Numbered from the stretch's first letter, positions 5,466-13,802 are shown. The stretch: DNA of 21,150 bases from an uncultured Erysipelotrichaceae bacterium (GCA_902797105.1 CADBRL010000056.1:1-21150), one strand, 5' to 3'. Translations and numbers: made by a program. Notes: generated by a model from the letters alone, not told the origin.

Positions 5466-7781
5466 ATGAATGCAATTAATGTAAGAAGTGAAATTGGACC
5501 ACTTAAAAAAGTACTTTTGCATAGACCTGGTAATGAACTTTTAAATTTAACCCCAGATTCTTTGAGTAGATTACTTTTTGATGATATACCTTTTTTACCT
5601 GATGCTCAAGCTGAACATGATGAATTTGCCAGAGCTTTAAAAGAAAATGGTATTGAAGTAGTATATCTTGAAGATTTAATGGCTAGTGTACTTGAATTAA
5701 GTGGAGATATTGAAGATAAATTTATTAGACAATTTATCTATGAAGCGGGGATTACTACTCCGAAATACAAAAATTTAGTATATAGTTATTTAAAGAGTTT
5801 TAATAATAAAAAAGAACTTGTTTTAAAAACTATGGAAGGAATAAAACTTGAGGAAATAAGCAGAGCTAAGAGAGATGTTGAAAAGTCTTTAGTTGACTTA
5901 GTTAGTGAAGAATCTGATTTTTTAGCGGATCCGATGCCGAACCTTTATTTTACAAGAGATCCATTTGCTAGTGCTGGTAATGGAGTAATTTTAAATAAAA
6001 TGTATTCTGTTACTAGAAATAGGGAAACTATTTATGCAGAATATATCTTTAATTATCATCCAGATTTTAAAGGTAAGTTAGATAAATATTATGATAGATA
6101 TTTACCATATCATATTGAAGGTGGAGATGTACTTAACTTAAATAGTCATACTTTGGCTGTTGGTATTTCTCAAAGAACTGAAGCTGCCGCAATAGATGAA
6201 CTTGCTAAGAATTGTTTTAGAGATCCTAATTGTAAGATTGATACAATTCTAGCATTTAATATACCTGAATCAAGAGCGTTTATGCACTTAGATACTGTAT
6301 TTACTCAAATTGATTATGATAAATTTACATATCATCCAGGTATTATGGATACACTTCAAGTTTTTGAAATTACTGAAGGTGATATTCCTGATTCTGATGA
6401 AGACTTAAATGTTACGGAAGTAAATGGTAGTTTGGAAGAAATTCTTGAAAAATATTTAGGTAGAGAAATTGAACTTATTCCATGTGCTGGTGGGGAAAAG
6501 ATTTCATCAGAAAGAGAACAATGGAATGATGGAACAAATACTTTATGTATTGCTCCGGGTGTTGTAGTTGTTTATGATAGAAATAATATTACTAATAATA
6601 TTTTAAGAGAACATGGTATTAAAGTAATTGAAGTTAGTAGTGCAGAACTTTCTCGAGGTAGAGGTGGTCCTAGATGTATGAGTATGCCACTTGTTCGTGA
6701 AGACATTGAAGAATTAGAACCTAAGAAAGATGAAGAATTTGCTACGATAAAGATTGAGGATTTTATAAAGGTTCAAAATATAAATAAACCTGATTTGAGA
6801 GGTAGAAATTTCTTGAAACTTCTTGATTATACACCAGAAGAAATAAGATATTTACTTGATTTATCTAAAGATTTAAAAGATAAAAAGAGAAGAGGCACTC
6901 CACATAGATATTTAAGTGGTAAAAATATTGTTTTACTATTTGAAAAAACTTCAACTAGAACTAGATGTGCTTTTGAAGTTGCTGGTATGGATTTAGGTAT
7001 GGGTGTTACTTATTTAGACCCTGGAGCTTCTCAAATGGGTAAAAAAGAATCTATTAGTGATACTGCTAAAGTTCTTGGTAGAATGTATGATGGTATTGAA
7101 TATCGTGGATATGACCAAGCTATTGTGGAAGAACTTGCAGAAAATGCTGGTGTTCCAGTTTGGAATGGTTTAACTACGGAATTCCACCCAACACAAATGC
7201 TTGCTGATGTTTTAACTGTTGAAGAAAACTTTGGACATTTAAAAGGTATTAAGCTTGTATTTATGGGTGATGCTAGAAATAATGTTGCAAATTCACTTAT
7301 GGTTGTATGCAGTAAGATGGGAATGCATTTTGTTGCTTGTGGACCTAAGAGTTTATGGCCAAATGAAGAATTAGTTGAAGAATGCAAAGAAATTTGTAAA
7401 ACAACTGGTGGTTCTATCGAAATGAATGAAAACGTTTTAGAAGCTACTCGTGATGCTGATGTTATATATACTGATGTTTGGGTTTCTATGGGAGAACCTG
7501 ATGATGTATGGAATGAAAGAATTAATTTACTTAAACCTTATCAAGTAAATATGGATGTTATGAATAATGCAAGACCTGATGCTATATTCTTACATTGTCT
7601 TCCATCATTCCATGATTTGAAAACAACTATTGGTAAAGACATATATGAAAAATTTGGATTAAAAGAAATGGAAGTAACTGATGAAGTCTTTAACTTACCT
7701 TGTTCTAAAGTATTTGACCAAGCTGAAAATAGATTGCATACTATTAAAGCTGTGGTTTATGCAACAATGAGGGAAGATTAA
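5466..7781 (+). CDS. arcA-arcB: Bifunctional fusion: arginine deiminase + ornithine carbamoyltransferase
   Basis: One uninterrupted 771-aa ORF contains two complete enzymes. Residues 1-414 are arginine deiminase (arginine to citrulline plus ammonia), with catalytic residues aligned by motif: Asp165 in FTRDP, Glu218 in HIEGGD, His274 and Asp276 in MHLD, nucleophile Cys404 in GGPRCMSMP. Residues about 443-771 are ornithine carbamoyltransferase, acting catabolically (citrulline plus phosphate to ornithine plus carbamoyl phosphate): STRTR 496-500 for carbamoyl phosphate, HPTQ 574-577, and HCLP 710-713. A roughly 28-residue charged linker joins them where ArcA normally ends (VREDI). Both halves have normal family length and nothing is lost. 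AAGGAGAGG lies six bases before the ATG. Carbamate kinase follows without a gap. The two enzymes are normally separate genes. Confidence 0.95.
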   Translation: MNAINVRSEIGPLKKVLLHRPGNELLNLTPDSLSRLLFDDIPFLPDAQAEHDEFARALKENGIEVVYLEDLMASVLELSGDIEDKFIRQFIYEAGITTPKYKNLVYSYLKSFNNKKELVLKTMEGIKLEEISRAKRDVEKSLVDLVSEESDFLADPMPNLYFTRDPFASAGNGVILNKMYSVTRNRETIYAEYIFNYHPDFKGKLDKYYDRYLPYHIEGGDVLNLNSHTLAVGISQRTEAAAIDELAKNCFRDPNCKIDTILAFNIPESRAFMHLDTVFTQIDYDKFTYHPGIMDTLQVFEITEGDIPDSDEDLNVTEVNGSLEEILEKYLGREIELIPCAGGEKISSEREQWNDGTNTLCIAPGVVVVYDRNNITNNILREHGIKVIEVSSAELSRGRGGPRCMSMPLVREDIEELEPKKDEEFATIKIEDFIKVQNINKPDLRGRNFLKLLDYTPEEIRYLLDLSKDLKDKKRRGTPHRYLSGKNIVLLFEKTSTRTRCAFEVAGMDLGMGVTYLDPGASQMGKKESISDTAKVLGRMYDGIEYRGYDQAIVEELAENAGVPVWNGLTTEFHPTQMLADVLTVEENFGHLKGIKLVFMGDARNNVANSLMVVCSKMGMHFVACGPKSLWPNEELVEECKEICKTTGGSIEMNENVLEATRDADVIYTDVWVSMGEPDDVWNERINLLKPYQVNMDVMNNARPDAIFLHCLPSFHDLKTTIGKDIYEKFGLKEMEVTDEVFNLPCSKVFDQAENRLHTIKAVVYATMRED

Positions 7782-8717
7782 ATGAGTAAAATAGTTATTG
7801 CCTTAGGTGGTAATGCCTTAGGTAAAGCTCCCGAAGAACAAATGAAGTTACTTCAAAATGTTTCTAAAATAATTGTGAAACTTGTTAAAGATGGTAATGC
7901 TGTTGTTATAACACATGGAAATGGTCCTCAAGTAGGGCAAATAGCACTTGCTATGGAGTATGCAGCTTCAAATGGAGCTGGTACTCCTTACATGCCATTT
8001 CCTGAGTGTGGGAGTATGAGTCAAGGTTATATAGGTTATGGTTTAGAGCAATGCCTTTTAAATGAGATGAAAAAGGAAAACGTTAAAAAAAAATGCGTAA
8101 CCTTAATAACACAAGTTCTAGTTGATGCAAAGGATAGTGCTTTTTCTAATCCAACTAAACCAATTGGAATGTTTTATAGTAAGGAAGAGGCTATGAAACA
8201 AGAAAAAGAAAAAGGGTATACTTTTGTGGAAGACGCAGGACGTGGGTATCGAAGAGTTGTGCCATCTCCGATGCCAATAGATATCATTGAAAAAGATACT
8301 ATAAAAGAACTTTTTCAAAATGGATCACTTGTAATTGCTGCAGGTGGTGGGGGTATTCCCGTTATAAAAGATGGGGATAGCTTAAAAGGGGTGGAAGCTG
8401 TTATTGATAAAGATAAAACTGCTGCACTTCTAGCTAAATTAATTGGTGCTGATACACTTCTTATTTTAACTGCTGTTGATAAAGTGTCAATCCATTATAA
8501 TACTGATTTCCAAATTGATTTGGACGTGTTAAATGTAAATGATGCTTTAAAATACATTAATAAGGGTGAATTTGCAAAAGGAAGTATGCTTCCTAAAATA
8601 GAAGCTTGTTTAGATTTTGTAAAAGGTACTAGTAATAAAGCAATTATAAGTTCACTAGAAAAAGCAAATAATGCTATTAAAGGTGAAACTGGCACAATTA
8701 TAAAGGAGGAAATTTAA
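7782..8717 (+). CDS. arcC: Carbamate kinase
   Basis: Transfers phosphate from carbamoyl phosphate to ADP, giving ATP, CO2 and ammonia: the energy-yielding last step of the arginine deiminase pathway. The N-terminal IALGGNALG and THGNGPQVGQI motifs, the GRGYRRVVPSP segment, AAGGGGIPV and KDKTAALLA are typical of the amino-acid-kinase fold of carbamate kinases. Length (311 aa) is normal. The ATG immediately follows the stop of the upstream fusion gene, and its ribosome site (GAGGGA) lies inside that gene, so the genes are probably translationally coupled. Cytoplasmic. Confidence 0.95.
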   Translation: MSKIVIALGGNALGKAPEEQMKLLQNVSKIIVKLVKDGNAVVITHGNGPQVGQIALAMEYAASNGAGTPYMPFPECGSMSQGYIGYGLEQCLLNEMKKENVKKKCVTLITQVLVDAKDSAFSNPTKPIGMFYSKEEAMKQEKEKGYTFVEDAGRGYRRVVPSPMPIDIIEKDTIKELFQNGSLVIAAGGGGIPVIKDGDSLKGVEAVIDKDKTAALLAKLIGADTLLILTAVDKVSIHYNTDFQIDLDVLNVNDALKYINKGEFAKGSMLPKIEACLDFVKGTSNKAIISSLEKANNAIKGETGTIIKEEI

Positions 8718-10172
8718 ATGGCAAATGCTAAGAAAAAGACAAAAACAATGTTATCGTCTTTTTCCATTATTCTAATTCTAATATTTGGTCTTGGAATATT
8801 ATCTCATTTACTTCCGAATGCTAAATTTGTAGGTGATACAATTGTAAACGGAAGTGGTACTGTTGGTGCTACACTTTCTCAAGTATTAATGGCACCAATA
8901 CTTGGTTTTGAAAATGCTGTTGATGTTGGTATTTTCATTATGGTACTAGGTGGTATGCTTGCAGTAGTTAATAAAACTGGGGCGTTAGAAACTGGTATCA
9001 AAGTTTTAGTTCATAAGTTAAAAGGTAAAGAAATTTGGTTAATTCCTATACTTATGACTATATTCTCAATTTGTGGTACAACTTATGGTATGCTTGAAGA
9101 AACTGTTGGTTTCTATGTACTTCTGGCTGCAACAATGATGGCTGCTGGAATGGATCCTTTAGTTGGTTCTGCAATTGTGTTACTTGGAGCTGGTACTGGT
9201 TGTTTAGGTTCAACTGTTAACCCATTTGCAACTGGTGTTGCACTAAGTTCTCTTCCAGAAGGTATTGCAGCTGATAATGGTTTTGTTATCTTGATTGCAA
9301 CATTCTTATGGCTAAGTTCATTACTAGTTTCTATATTATTTGTTATGAATTATGCTAAAAAAGTTCAAAAAGATAAAGGTTCTACTTTCTTATCTTTACA
9401 AGAACAAAAGGAAGCTGAAAAAGCTTATGGTGAATTTGAAGAAGATAAAACGAGTAAAAAGGTTGTTAAGTTAACTGGAAAACAAAAAGCTACTTTAATT
9501 GTATTTGCACTTGCTTTCGTGGTTATGATTTTAGGATTTATACCATGGGGTGAATTTGATGTAACTATCTTTAGTAAATGGACTAGTTGGCTTACTGGTG
9601 AGGCTTTAGGTGATTGGTGGTTCTATGATGCTGCATTATGGTTCTTAATTTTATCTATTGTTATTGCTATTATTAATAACCTTGGGGAAAAAACTTTTGT
9701 TGAAGAATTTGTAAAGGGCGCATCTGATATGGTTAGTGTTCTACTTGTAATTGCTATTGCTCGTGGGGCATCAATTCTAATGGCTCAAACTCATTTAGAT
9801 AATTATATTATTTATAATGCTGCGGATGCTTTAGCTAAGTTACCTGAATTAATATTTGTTCCACTTAACTATTTACTACATGTTGTGCTTTCATTCTTAG
9901 TTCCATCTAGTAGTGGACTTGCAACACTTTCTACACCAATTATAGCTCCACTTGCTTCTCAACTTGGTTATAGTGTTGAAGTTACTCTTATGACAATGGT
10001 ATCTGCAAATGGATTAGTTAATTTAATTACTCCAACTTGTGGTGCTATTATGGGTGGTCTTGCTCTTGCAAAAGTACAATACTCAACTTGGTTTAAATGG
10101 GCATTTAAAATTGTAGTTGTTATTGGACTACTTAATATGTTTGTACTAAGCTTATTTAGCTTAATTGTATAG
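8718..10172 (+). CDS. yfcC: YfcC-family transporter, probable arginine/ornithine antiporter
   Basis: A polytopic membrane protein (484 aa, about 11-13 hydrophobic segments) of the YfcC / C4-dicarboxylate anaerobic carrier family (PF03606). Supporting motifs include the glycine-rich FIMVLGGMLAVVNKTGALE, the GTTYGMLEETVGFY segment, GAGTGCLGSTVNPFATG, and the C-terminal VPSSSGLATLSTPIIAPLA and LITPTCGAIMGGL. Members of this family often sit in arginine deiminase operons in place of the classical ArcD and are thought to exchange arginine for ornithine. That role is inferred here from position: it is the last gene of the arc operon and starts directly after arcC. AAGGAGGA gives a strong ribosome site. 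A terminator follows. Confidence 0.88.
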   Translation: MANAKKKTKTMLSSFSIILILIFGLGILSHLLPNAKFVGDTIVNGSGTVGATLSQVLMAPILGFENAVDVGIFIMVLGGMLAVVNKTGALETGIKVLVHKLKGKEIWLIPILMTIFSICGTTYGMLEETVGFYVLLAATMMAAGMDPLVGSAIVLLGAGTGCLGSTVNPFATGVALSSLPEGIAADNGFVILIATFLWLSSLLVSILFVMNYAKKVQKDKGSTFLSLQEQKEAEKAYGEFEEDKTSKKVVKLTGKQKATLIVFALAFVVMILGFIPWGEFDVTIFSKWTSWLTGEALGDWWFYDAALWFLILSIVIAIINNLGEKTFVEEFVKGASDMVSVLLVIAIARGASILMAQTHLDNYIIYNAADALAKLPELIFVPLNYLLHVVLSFLVPSSSGLATLSTPIIAPLASQLGYSVEVTLMTMVSANGLVNLITPTCGAIMGGLALAKVQYSTWFKWAFKIVVVIGLLNMFVLSLFSLIV

Positions 10173-10177
10173 TTTAT

Positions 10178-10209
10178 AAAATACTCACTTAATTGTGGGT
10201 ATTTTTTTT
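10178..10209 (+). terminator. Terminator of the arginine deiminase operon
   Basis: An 11-bp stem with one G-U (10178-10188 with 10195-10205), 6-base loop, then eight consecutive T. Confidence 0.9.
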
Positions 10210-10245
10210 ACTATTTTAGCTAAAAATCTAGGAATGGTGTAAAAT

Positions 10246-10287
10246 CAGAAAAATGTGAAAATAAAATTAAAAATTTTACATTTTCTG
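10246..10287. repeat. Imperfect inverted repeat in the gene-free gap
   Basis: CAGAAAAATGTGAAAAT (10246-10262) faces ATTTTACATTTTCTG (10273-10287) across an A-rich spacer, with small bulges in pairing. It could be an old operator of the broken Xre regulator next to it, or a hairpin. Between 10173 and 10511 no intact gene is seen: only two terminators, this repeat and the pseudogene. Confidence 0.4.
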
Positions 10288-10291
10288 AAAG

Positions 10292-10325
10292 TAAATAAAA
10301 ATAAGCTGGTATTACTTAGCTTATT
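10292..10325 (-). terminator. Terminator of the Xre remnant
   Basis: Read on the minus strand, an 8-bp perfect stem (10325-10318 with 10307-10300), 10-base loop, then TTTTATTT. The remnant's TAA stop (10323-10321) is inside the stem. Confidence 0.6.
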
Positions 10326-10474
10326 CATAAAAAAATCTTTTTATATTAATTTCTAAAGCATATGCTATTCTACCTAGAATAGCAATGCTAAAATTTTTCA
10401 CCTTCTATTTCTGCTAAATAGTCCATGGATATATCTGCAGCTTCTGATAAGCTAGTTACTTGGATGGATTTTCG
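10321..10474 (-). pseudogene. Remnant of a small Xre-family helix-turn-helix regulator
   Basis: Minus-strand translation gives SLSEAADISMDYLAEIEGEK, then a one-base frame change at an A5T4 run, then FSIAILGRIAYALEINIKRFF. Together these match the usual Xre HTH layout: helix 2 and recognition helix, the E-I-E-x-G-K turn, then the R-I-A-x-A-L-x-I-x-I-K-x-F-F end. An in-frame TAA lies just upstream of the readable part, and the N-terminal helix and any start codon are missing. At least two lesions, a frameshift and an upstream stop or 5' loss, make it a pseudogene. The frameshift alone could be a homopolymer sequencing error, but the missing 5' end could not. It lies directly downstream of the transglutaminase-like gene's terminator. 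Confidence 0.6.
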
Positions 10475-10500
10475 TTATAAGTAACAACTCCATAAATATA

Positions 10501-10531
10501 TAAAAAGACAGTTAATTTTTAGACTGTCCTT
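10501..10531 (-). terminator. Terminator of the transglutaminase-like gene
   Basis: On the minus strand a 9-bp stem with one G-U (10531-10523 with 10512-10504) is followed by a T run. The TAA stop (10514-10512) lies in the loop and stem. Confidence 0.75.
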
Positions 10532-11756
10532 TTATAATTCTCAGTAGTGTATTGATTTTAATTTTTTCATAAGCTTTTTTATGTATGCTCGAGTTAACTG
10601 TCTTTTCTAAATCTTCTTCTGATTTTGGGGTAACAGCTGTTATTATTTTTTCTAAAGTACTAGGTGGTATTATTTTATTACCTATTTTTTTTAGTTCTTC
10701 TTCAATATCTTCTAAATTATTTGGCATTGGTAAATTTAAATAATTATATATTTGCTCAGCTTTTTTAAAGGCAATATCTTTATTTTGAGTTAAAAATGGT
10801 GTTTGTTTATAATATATTTTTGAAATGAAGAATCTATAGTAAGAACAACCAATTGCAGGTTTAAGCGCGCATCTTTTCTTGTTTTTTTCTTCAATTGTCA
10901 TAGGTATTAGGAAATGCTCTATGTTATTTTCATATTCTGTATCTTCTTCATTTTCTCTAGAATCCCAGGTTGCATCAATTGCATAGACTCCACATATATC
11001 GTATTTTGGATCATTTAAATATACTACGTTTGCAGAATGACCTGCGGTTTTATCTGTAATATCGTCCCAGTAACTTACTTCAACAGGAATGTGTAAAATA
11101 TTAGCAATTGCGGCGATTAAATTAGAAAAACCAGTACATACTATTTTATCTCCATTTAAAATGTCAGTAACACTTCTACTTTTACAATATTTTTCTTCTT
11201 TAGTTTCCTCATTATATATTCTTTTTTTTACTACATTATAAATGTAGTATATACTTTCAGCTGGTGAATAATTATTATCTATCGCTGGTTTAGCATACGA
11301 TAGTAATTCGTTATAGACATCTATCATTTCTTTTAAGGTTGTTTCTCTTCCTTCATCATATCTACTATAAAAAGTTACATTATCTGATACAAGTGGATTT
11401 GTAATTATGGAAAATGCTTCTTCAAAATTAAGATTTGATAAATTTAGAGCTATCCTTTTTTTACTTTTTAAGAGCTTAACTGGTAAATCTTTAGGATTGG
11501 TAATTTCTATCATTGGTCTAGAGTTTTTTAACCCATTTGCTAGATCATAGTCTTTTAAAAATTTAATTATGTCACTTTTTTCAGTTAAACCACGAACTAT
11601 GTTAAAATCTTCTAAAGTAAGTTTTGGATTTTCCATAAACTTTATATATTCATCTTCTGTTTTAAAAGTAAGTCTTAAAACATTATCAAAAAGATCAGCT
11701 ATTTTTTCATCGCTATAAATTTCACTTTTAGAAATAATTGTATCAACTTCGTACAT
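10512..11756 (-). CDS. Transglutaminase-like (Cys-His-Asp) domain protein
   Basis: A 414-aa protein with a transglutaminase/protease-like core. The likely triad is Cys207 (IVCTGFSNLIAAIANIL), His240 (AGHSANVVYLND) and Asp261 (YAIDATWD), with the spacing usual for that fold. The N-terminal 190 residues are charged and helical, unlike any domain I recognise. There is no signal peptide, so it should be cytoplasmic, whereas many such proteins are secreted. The start is revised from an ATG at 11789 to the ATG at 11756. A TTGACA-17-TAGAAT promoter places its transcription start after the first ATG, and AGGGG lies four bases before the second. Activity could be protease, amidase or cross-linking; the substrate is unknown. 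It is a single-gene unit. Confidence 0.75.
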   Translation of the reverse strand: MYEVDTIISKSEIYSDEKIADLFDNVLRLTFKTEDEYIKFMENPKLTLEDFNIVRGLTEKSDIIKFLKDYDLANGLKNSRPMIEITNPKDLPVKLLKSKKRIALNLSNLNFEEAFSIITNPLVSDNVTFYSRYDEGRETTLKEMIDVYNELLSYAKPAIDNNYSPAESIYYIYNVVKKRIYNEETKEEKYCKSRSVTDILNGDKIVCTGFSNLIAAIANILHIPVEVSYWDDITDKTAGHSANVVYLNDPKYDICGVYAIDATWDSRENEEDTEYENNIEHFLIPMTIEEKNKKRCALKPAIGCSYYRFFISKIYYKQTPFLTQNKDIAFKKAEQIYNYLNLPMPNNLEDIEEELKKIGNKIIPPSTLEKIITAVTPKSEEDLEKTVNSSIHKKAYEKIKINTLLRIIKGQSKN

Positions 11757-11779
11757 AAAACCCCTGCTTTCGAGTTGAT

Positions 11780-11808
11780 ATTCTAACATTTTTACACTCG
11801 TTTGTCAA
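11780..11808 (-). promoter_or_regulatory. Promoter of the transglutaminase-like gene
   Basis: Minus strand: perfect TTGACA (11808-11803), 17 bases, TAGAAT (11785-11780) preceded by TGT. It spans the upstream alternative ATG at 11789, which decides the start of the gene. Confidence 0.8.
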
Positions 11809-11825
11809 ATTTTGTTATTTTAAAA

Positions 11826-11855
11826 TTGAATAATTGTAATCGTATGTGCTAAAAT
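11826..11855 (+). promoter_or_regulatory. Promoter of pgk-tpiA
   Basis: TTGAAT (11826-11831), 18-base spacer, TAAAAT (11850-11855) with TGC before it (extended -10). Confidence 0.65.
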
Positions 11856-11873
11856 AATAATGGAGGATAAGTT

Positions 11874-12998
11874 ATGAAAACAATTAATGATATTGATGTT
11901 AAAAATAAATCTGTGGTGTTAAGACTTGATTTTAATGTACCTGTGGAAAATGGAGAAATTAAAGATAATTCTAAGATTGTAAAAAGTTTAAGAACAATAA
12001 ATTATTTACTTCAAAACAATTGTAAGGTTGTTATACTTAGTCATTTTGGAAGAATAAAAAGTGAAGAAGATAAACTTAAGAATAGTTTAAAAGTTGTTGG
12101 AAAAGAACTTGCTAATTTATTAAAAAGAGATGTTAAATTTTTAGATAATTGCTATGGTGATAAAGTAAAAAATATTGTTGATAACTCTAGTTTAGGTGAG
12201 GTTATACTTTTAGAAAATACTAGATTTATGGATGTTCCAACAAAAAAAGAAAGTGGAAATGATTTGGAACTTGCTAAATACTTTGCAAGTCTTGGTGATG
12301 TATATATTAATGATGCTTTTGGTTCTATGCACAGAGCTCATGCTTCAACTGCGGGTATTGCTAAGTTTTTACCGCATGCTATTGGTTTTTTAGTTATGGA
12401 TGAACTTGAACATTTAAATATTTTAGTTCATGGAACTCCGCATCCTTTTACTGTTTTTATGGGTGGTGCTAAAGTTGATGACAAGCTACCTATTATTAAA
12501 TCATTAATTGATAGATGTGACTATTTACTTTTAGGTGGTGGTATTGCTAATTCATTTTTAAAAGCTAAGGGTGCTGATGTTGGTGCAAGTATTGCTACGA
12601 ATGATGAAAACGTTTTAAATGAGCTAAGAGAGCTTATGAATAAAAATAGAGGTAAGATTGTTTTACCTGTGGATTTTACTATTGATGATGGTGTTATTTA
12701 TGATTTAGGTAATAAAAGTATAGATTTATATAAAAAATATCTTGAAAATAGTGAATTAGTATTTGTAAATGGTACTTGTGGTAAATTTGAAGACGAAAGA
12801 TTTATGGAAGGAACTGAAAATTTGTTTAGAATTCTTTCTGGTGTACGTGCGAAAGTTATTGTTGGCGGTGGGGATACTGCAAGTGCATGTAAAAAGTTTG
12901 GGTTCGAGGATAAATTCTATTTTATATCTAGTGGTGGTGGTGCAACACTTGAATATATTGCTGATGGAAGTTTGAAAGCTTTAGAATGGATGGAATAA
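11874..12998 (+). CDS. pgk: Phosphoglycerate kinase
   Basis: Glycolytic enzyme: 1,3-bisphosphoglycerate plus ADP to 3-phosphoglycerate plus ATP, in the cytoplasm. Recognised by the N-terminal VVLRLDFNVPVENG, LSHFGR, NDAFGSMHRAHAST, FTVFMGGAKVDDK, LLLGGGIANSF and the C-terminal VGGGDTA and SSGGGATLEY motifs. At 374 aa it is slightly shorter than the usual 390-400. TGGAGG precedes the ATG by seven bases. tpiA starts two bases after the stop codon, so the two are co-transcribed. Confidence 0.97.
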   Translation: MKTINDIDVKNKSVVLRLDFNVPVENGEIKDNSKIVKSLRTINYLLQNNCKVVILSHFGRIKSEEDKLKNSLKVVGKELANLLKRDVKFLDNCYGDKVKNIVDNSSLGEVILLENTRFMDVPTKKESGNDLELAKYFASLGDVYINDAFGSMHRAHASTAGIAKFLPHAIGFLVMDELEHLNILVHGTPHPFTVFMGGAKVDDKLPIIKSLIDRCDYLLLGGGIANSFLKAKGADVGASIATNDENVLNELRELMNKNRGKIVLPVDFTIDDGVIYDLGNKSIDLYKKYLENSELVFVNGTCGKFEDERFMEGTENLFRILSGVRAKVIVGGGDTASACKKFGFEDKFYFISSGGGATLEYIADGSLKALEWME

Positions 12999-12999
12999 A

Positions 13000-13710
13000 A
13001 TGAAGTATTTAGTTTGTAATTTTAAAAATAAATTACTTAAAGATGATATATTAAAATATAATAGAAGTTTAGGAGATATTGAAACTAAAATTAAATTGGT
13101 TTTATGTCCATCTTCGATATATCTTGGTATGTTTGAAAAGTCCAGTTATGAACTTGGTGTACAAGATATTAGTTCTTTTATGGATAAAACTATTACTGGG
13201 GAAATTGAAGCTAGTCAAGTAAAGAGTATGGGGGCTAAATATGTAATAGTGGGTCATAGTGAAAGAAGAATATATAAACATGAAATAAATATTGATTTTA
13301 TAAATAAGATAAATAATGCTATAGAGAATGGACTTAATATTATATATTGTATCGGGGAAACTTTAAAAGAAAAAGAAAATGGTATGACTTTTGAAGTTTT
13401 AGAAAAACAAATAAGTGAAGTTTTAAATAATGTAGAAATTAAGAACATTATGATTGCTTATGAACCTGTTTGGGCGATTGGTACTGGTAAAGTATGTGAT
13501 ATAAAAGATATAAAAGAAAATATTAAGTTTATTAATGATATTTTGATGGAAAAATATGAAATAAAATTAGATATTTTATATGGTGGAAGTGTAAACGATA
13601 CTAATATTGGAGAGTTATGTAATATTAAGGATTTGAGTGGCTTTCTTGTTGGAGGAGCTTCCTTGGATACAAATAAAGTTAAAGGTATGTTAATAGAAAT
13701 GGAGAAGTAA
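13000..13710 (+). CDS. tpiA: Triosephosphate isomerase
   Basis: Interconverts dihydroxyacetone phosphate and glyceraldehyde 3-phosphate. Catalytic residues are visible: Lys9 in CNFKNK (usually NWKMN), His86 in VGHSERR, Glu155 in AYEPVWAIGTGK, and the phosphate-binding YGGSV and GFLVGGASL near the end. At 236 aa it is shorter than typical (about 250), the N-terminal loop being reduced and the usual Trp replaced by Phe. It is the second gene of the pgk operon. Its TAA stop lies in the terminator stem. Confidence 0.96.
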   Translation: MKYLVCNFKNKLLKDDILKYNRSLGDIETKIKLVLCPSSIYLGMFEKSSYELGVQDISSFMDKTITGEIEASQVKSMGAKYVIVGHSERRIYKHEINIDFINKINNAIENGLNIIYCIGETLKEKENGMTFEVLEKQISEVLNNVEIKNIMIAYEPVWAIGTGKVCDIKDIKENIKFINDILMEKYEIKLDILYGGSVNDTNIGELCNIKDLSGFLVGGASLDTNKVKGMLIEMEK

Positions 13711-13728
13711 TGCAAATACTTCTTTTTT
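13703..13728 (+). terminator. Terminator of pgk-tpiA
   Basis: A 7-bp perfect stem (13703-13709 with 13717-13723), 7-base loop, then TTTTTT. The tpiA stop (13708-13710) overlaps the left arm. Confidence 0.75.
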
Positions 13729-13736
13729 AGTGTGAG

Positions 13737-13798
13737 TCAAAATTTGCACAATGGTTTACTCAAAATTTGCACAATGATTTAGTCAAAATTTGCACAAT
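13737..13798 (+). repeat. Three direct repeats in front of the ATPase promoter
   Basis: The 16-mer TCAAAATTTGCACAAT occurs exactly three times, at 13737-13752, 13760-13775 and 13783-13798, with a strict 23-bp period. The 7-bp spacers differ between copies (GGTTTAC and GATTTAG). The last copy ends four bases before the -35 element of the ATPase gene, so the array looks like a regulatory operator or iteron set. It is too short and too close to a promoter for a CRISPR array. Confidence 0.9.
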
Positions 13799-13802
13799 TG
13801 GG

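Noticed and set aside
6700..6830. The deiminase-carbamoyltransferase junction as an annotation or frameshift artefact
   Set aside because: The frame is continuous with a plausible charged linker, and neither domain is truncated. No internal ribosome site with a suitable start codon was found before the second domain.
13737..13798. The three direct repeats as a CRISPR array
   Set aside because: Spacers are only 7 bp and the third unit abuts a promoter; no cas gene is present.
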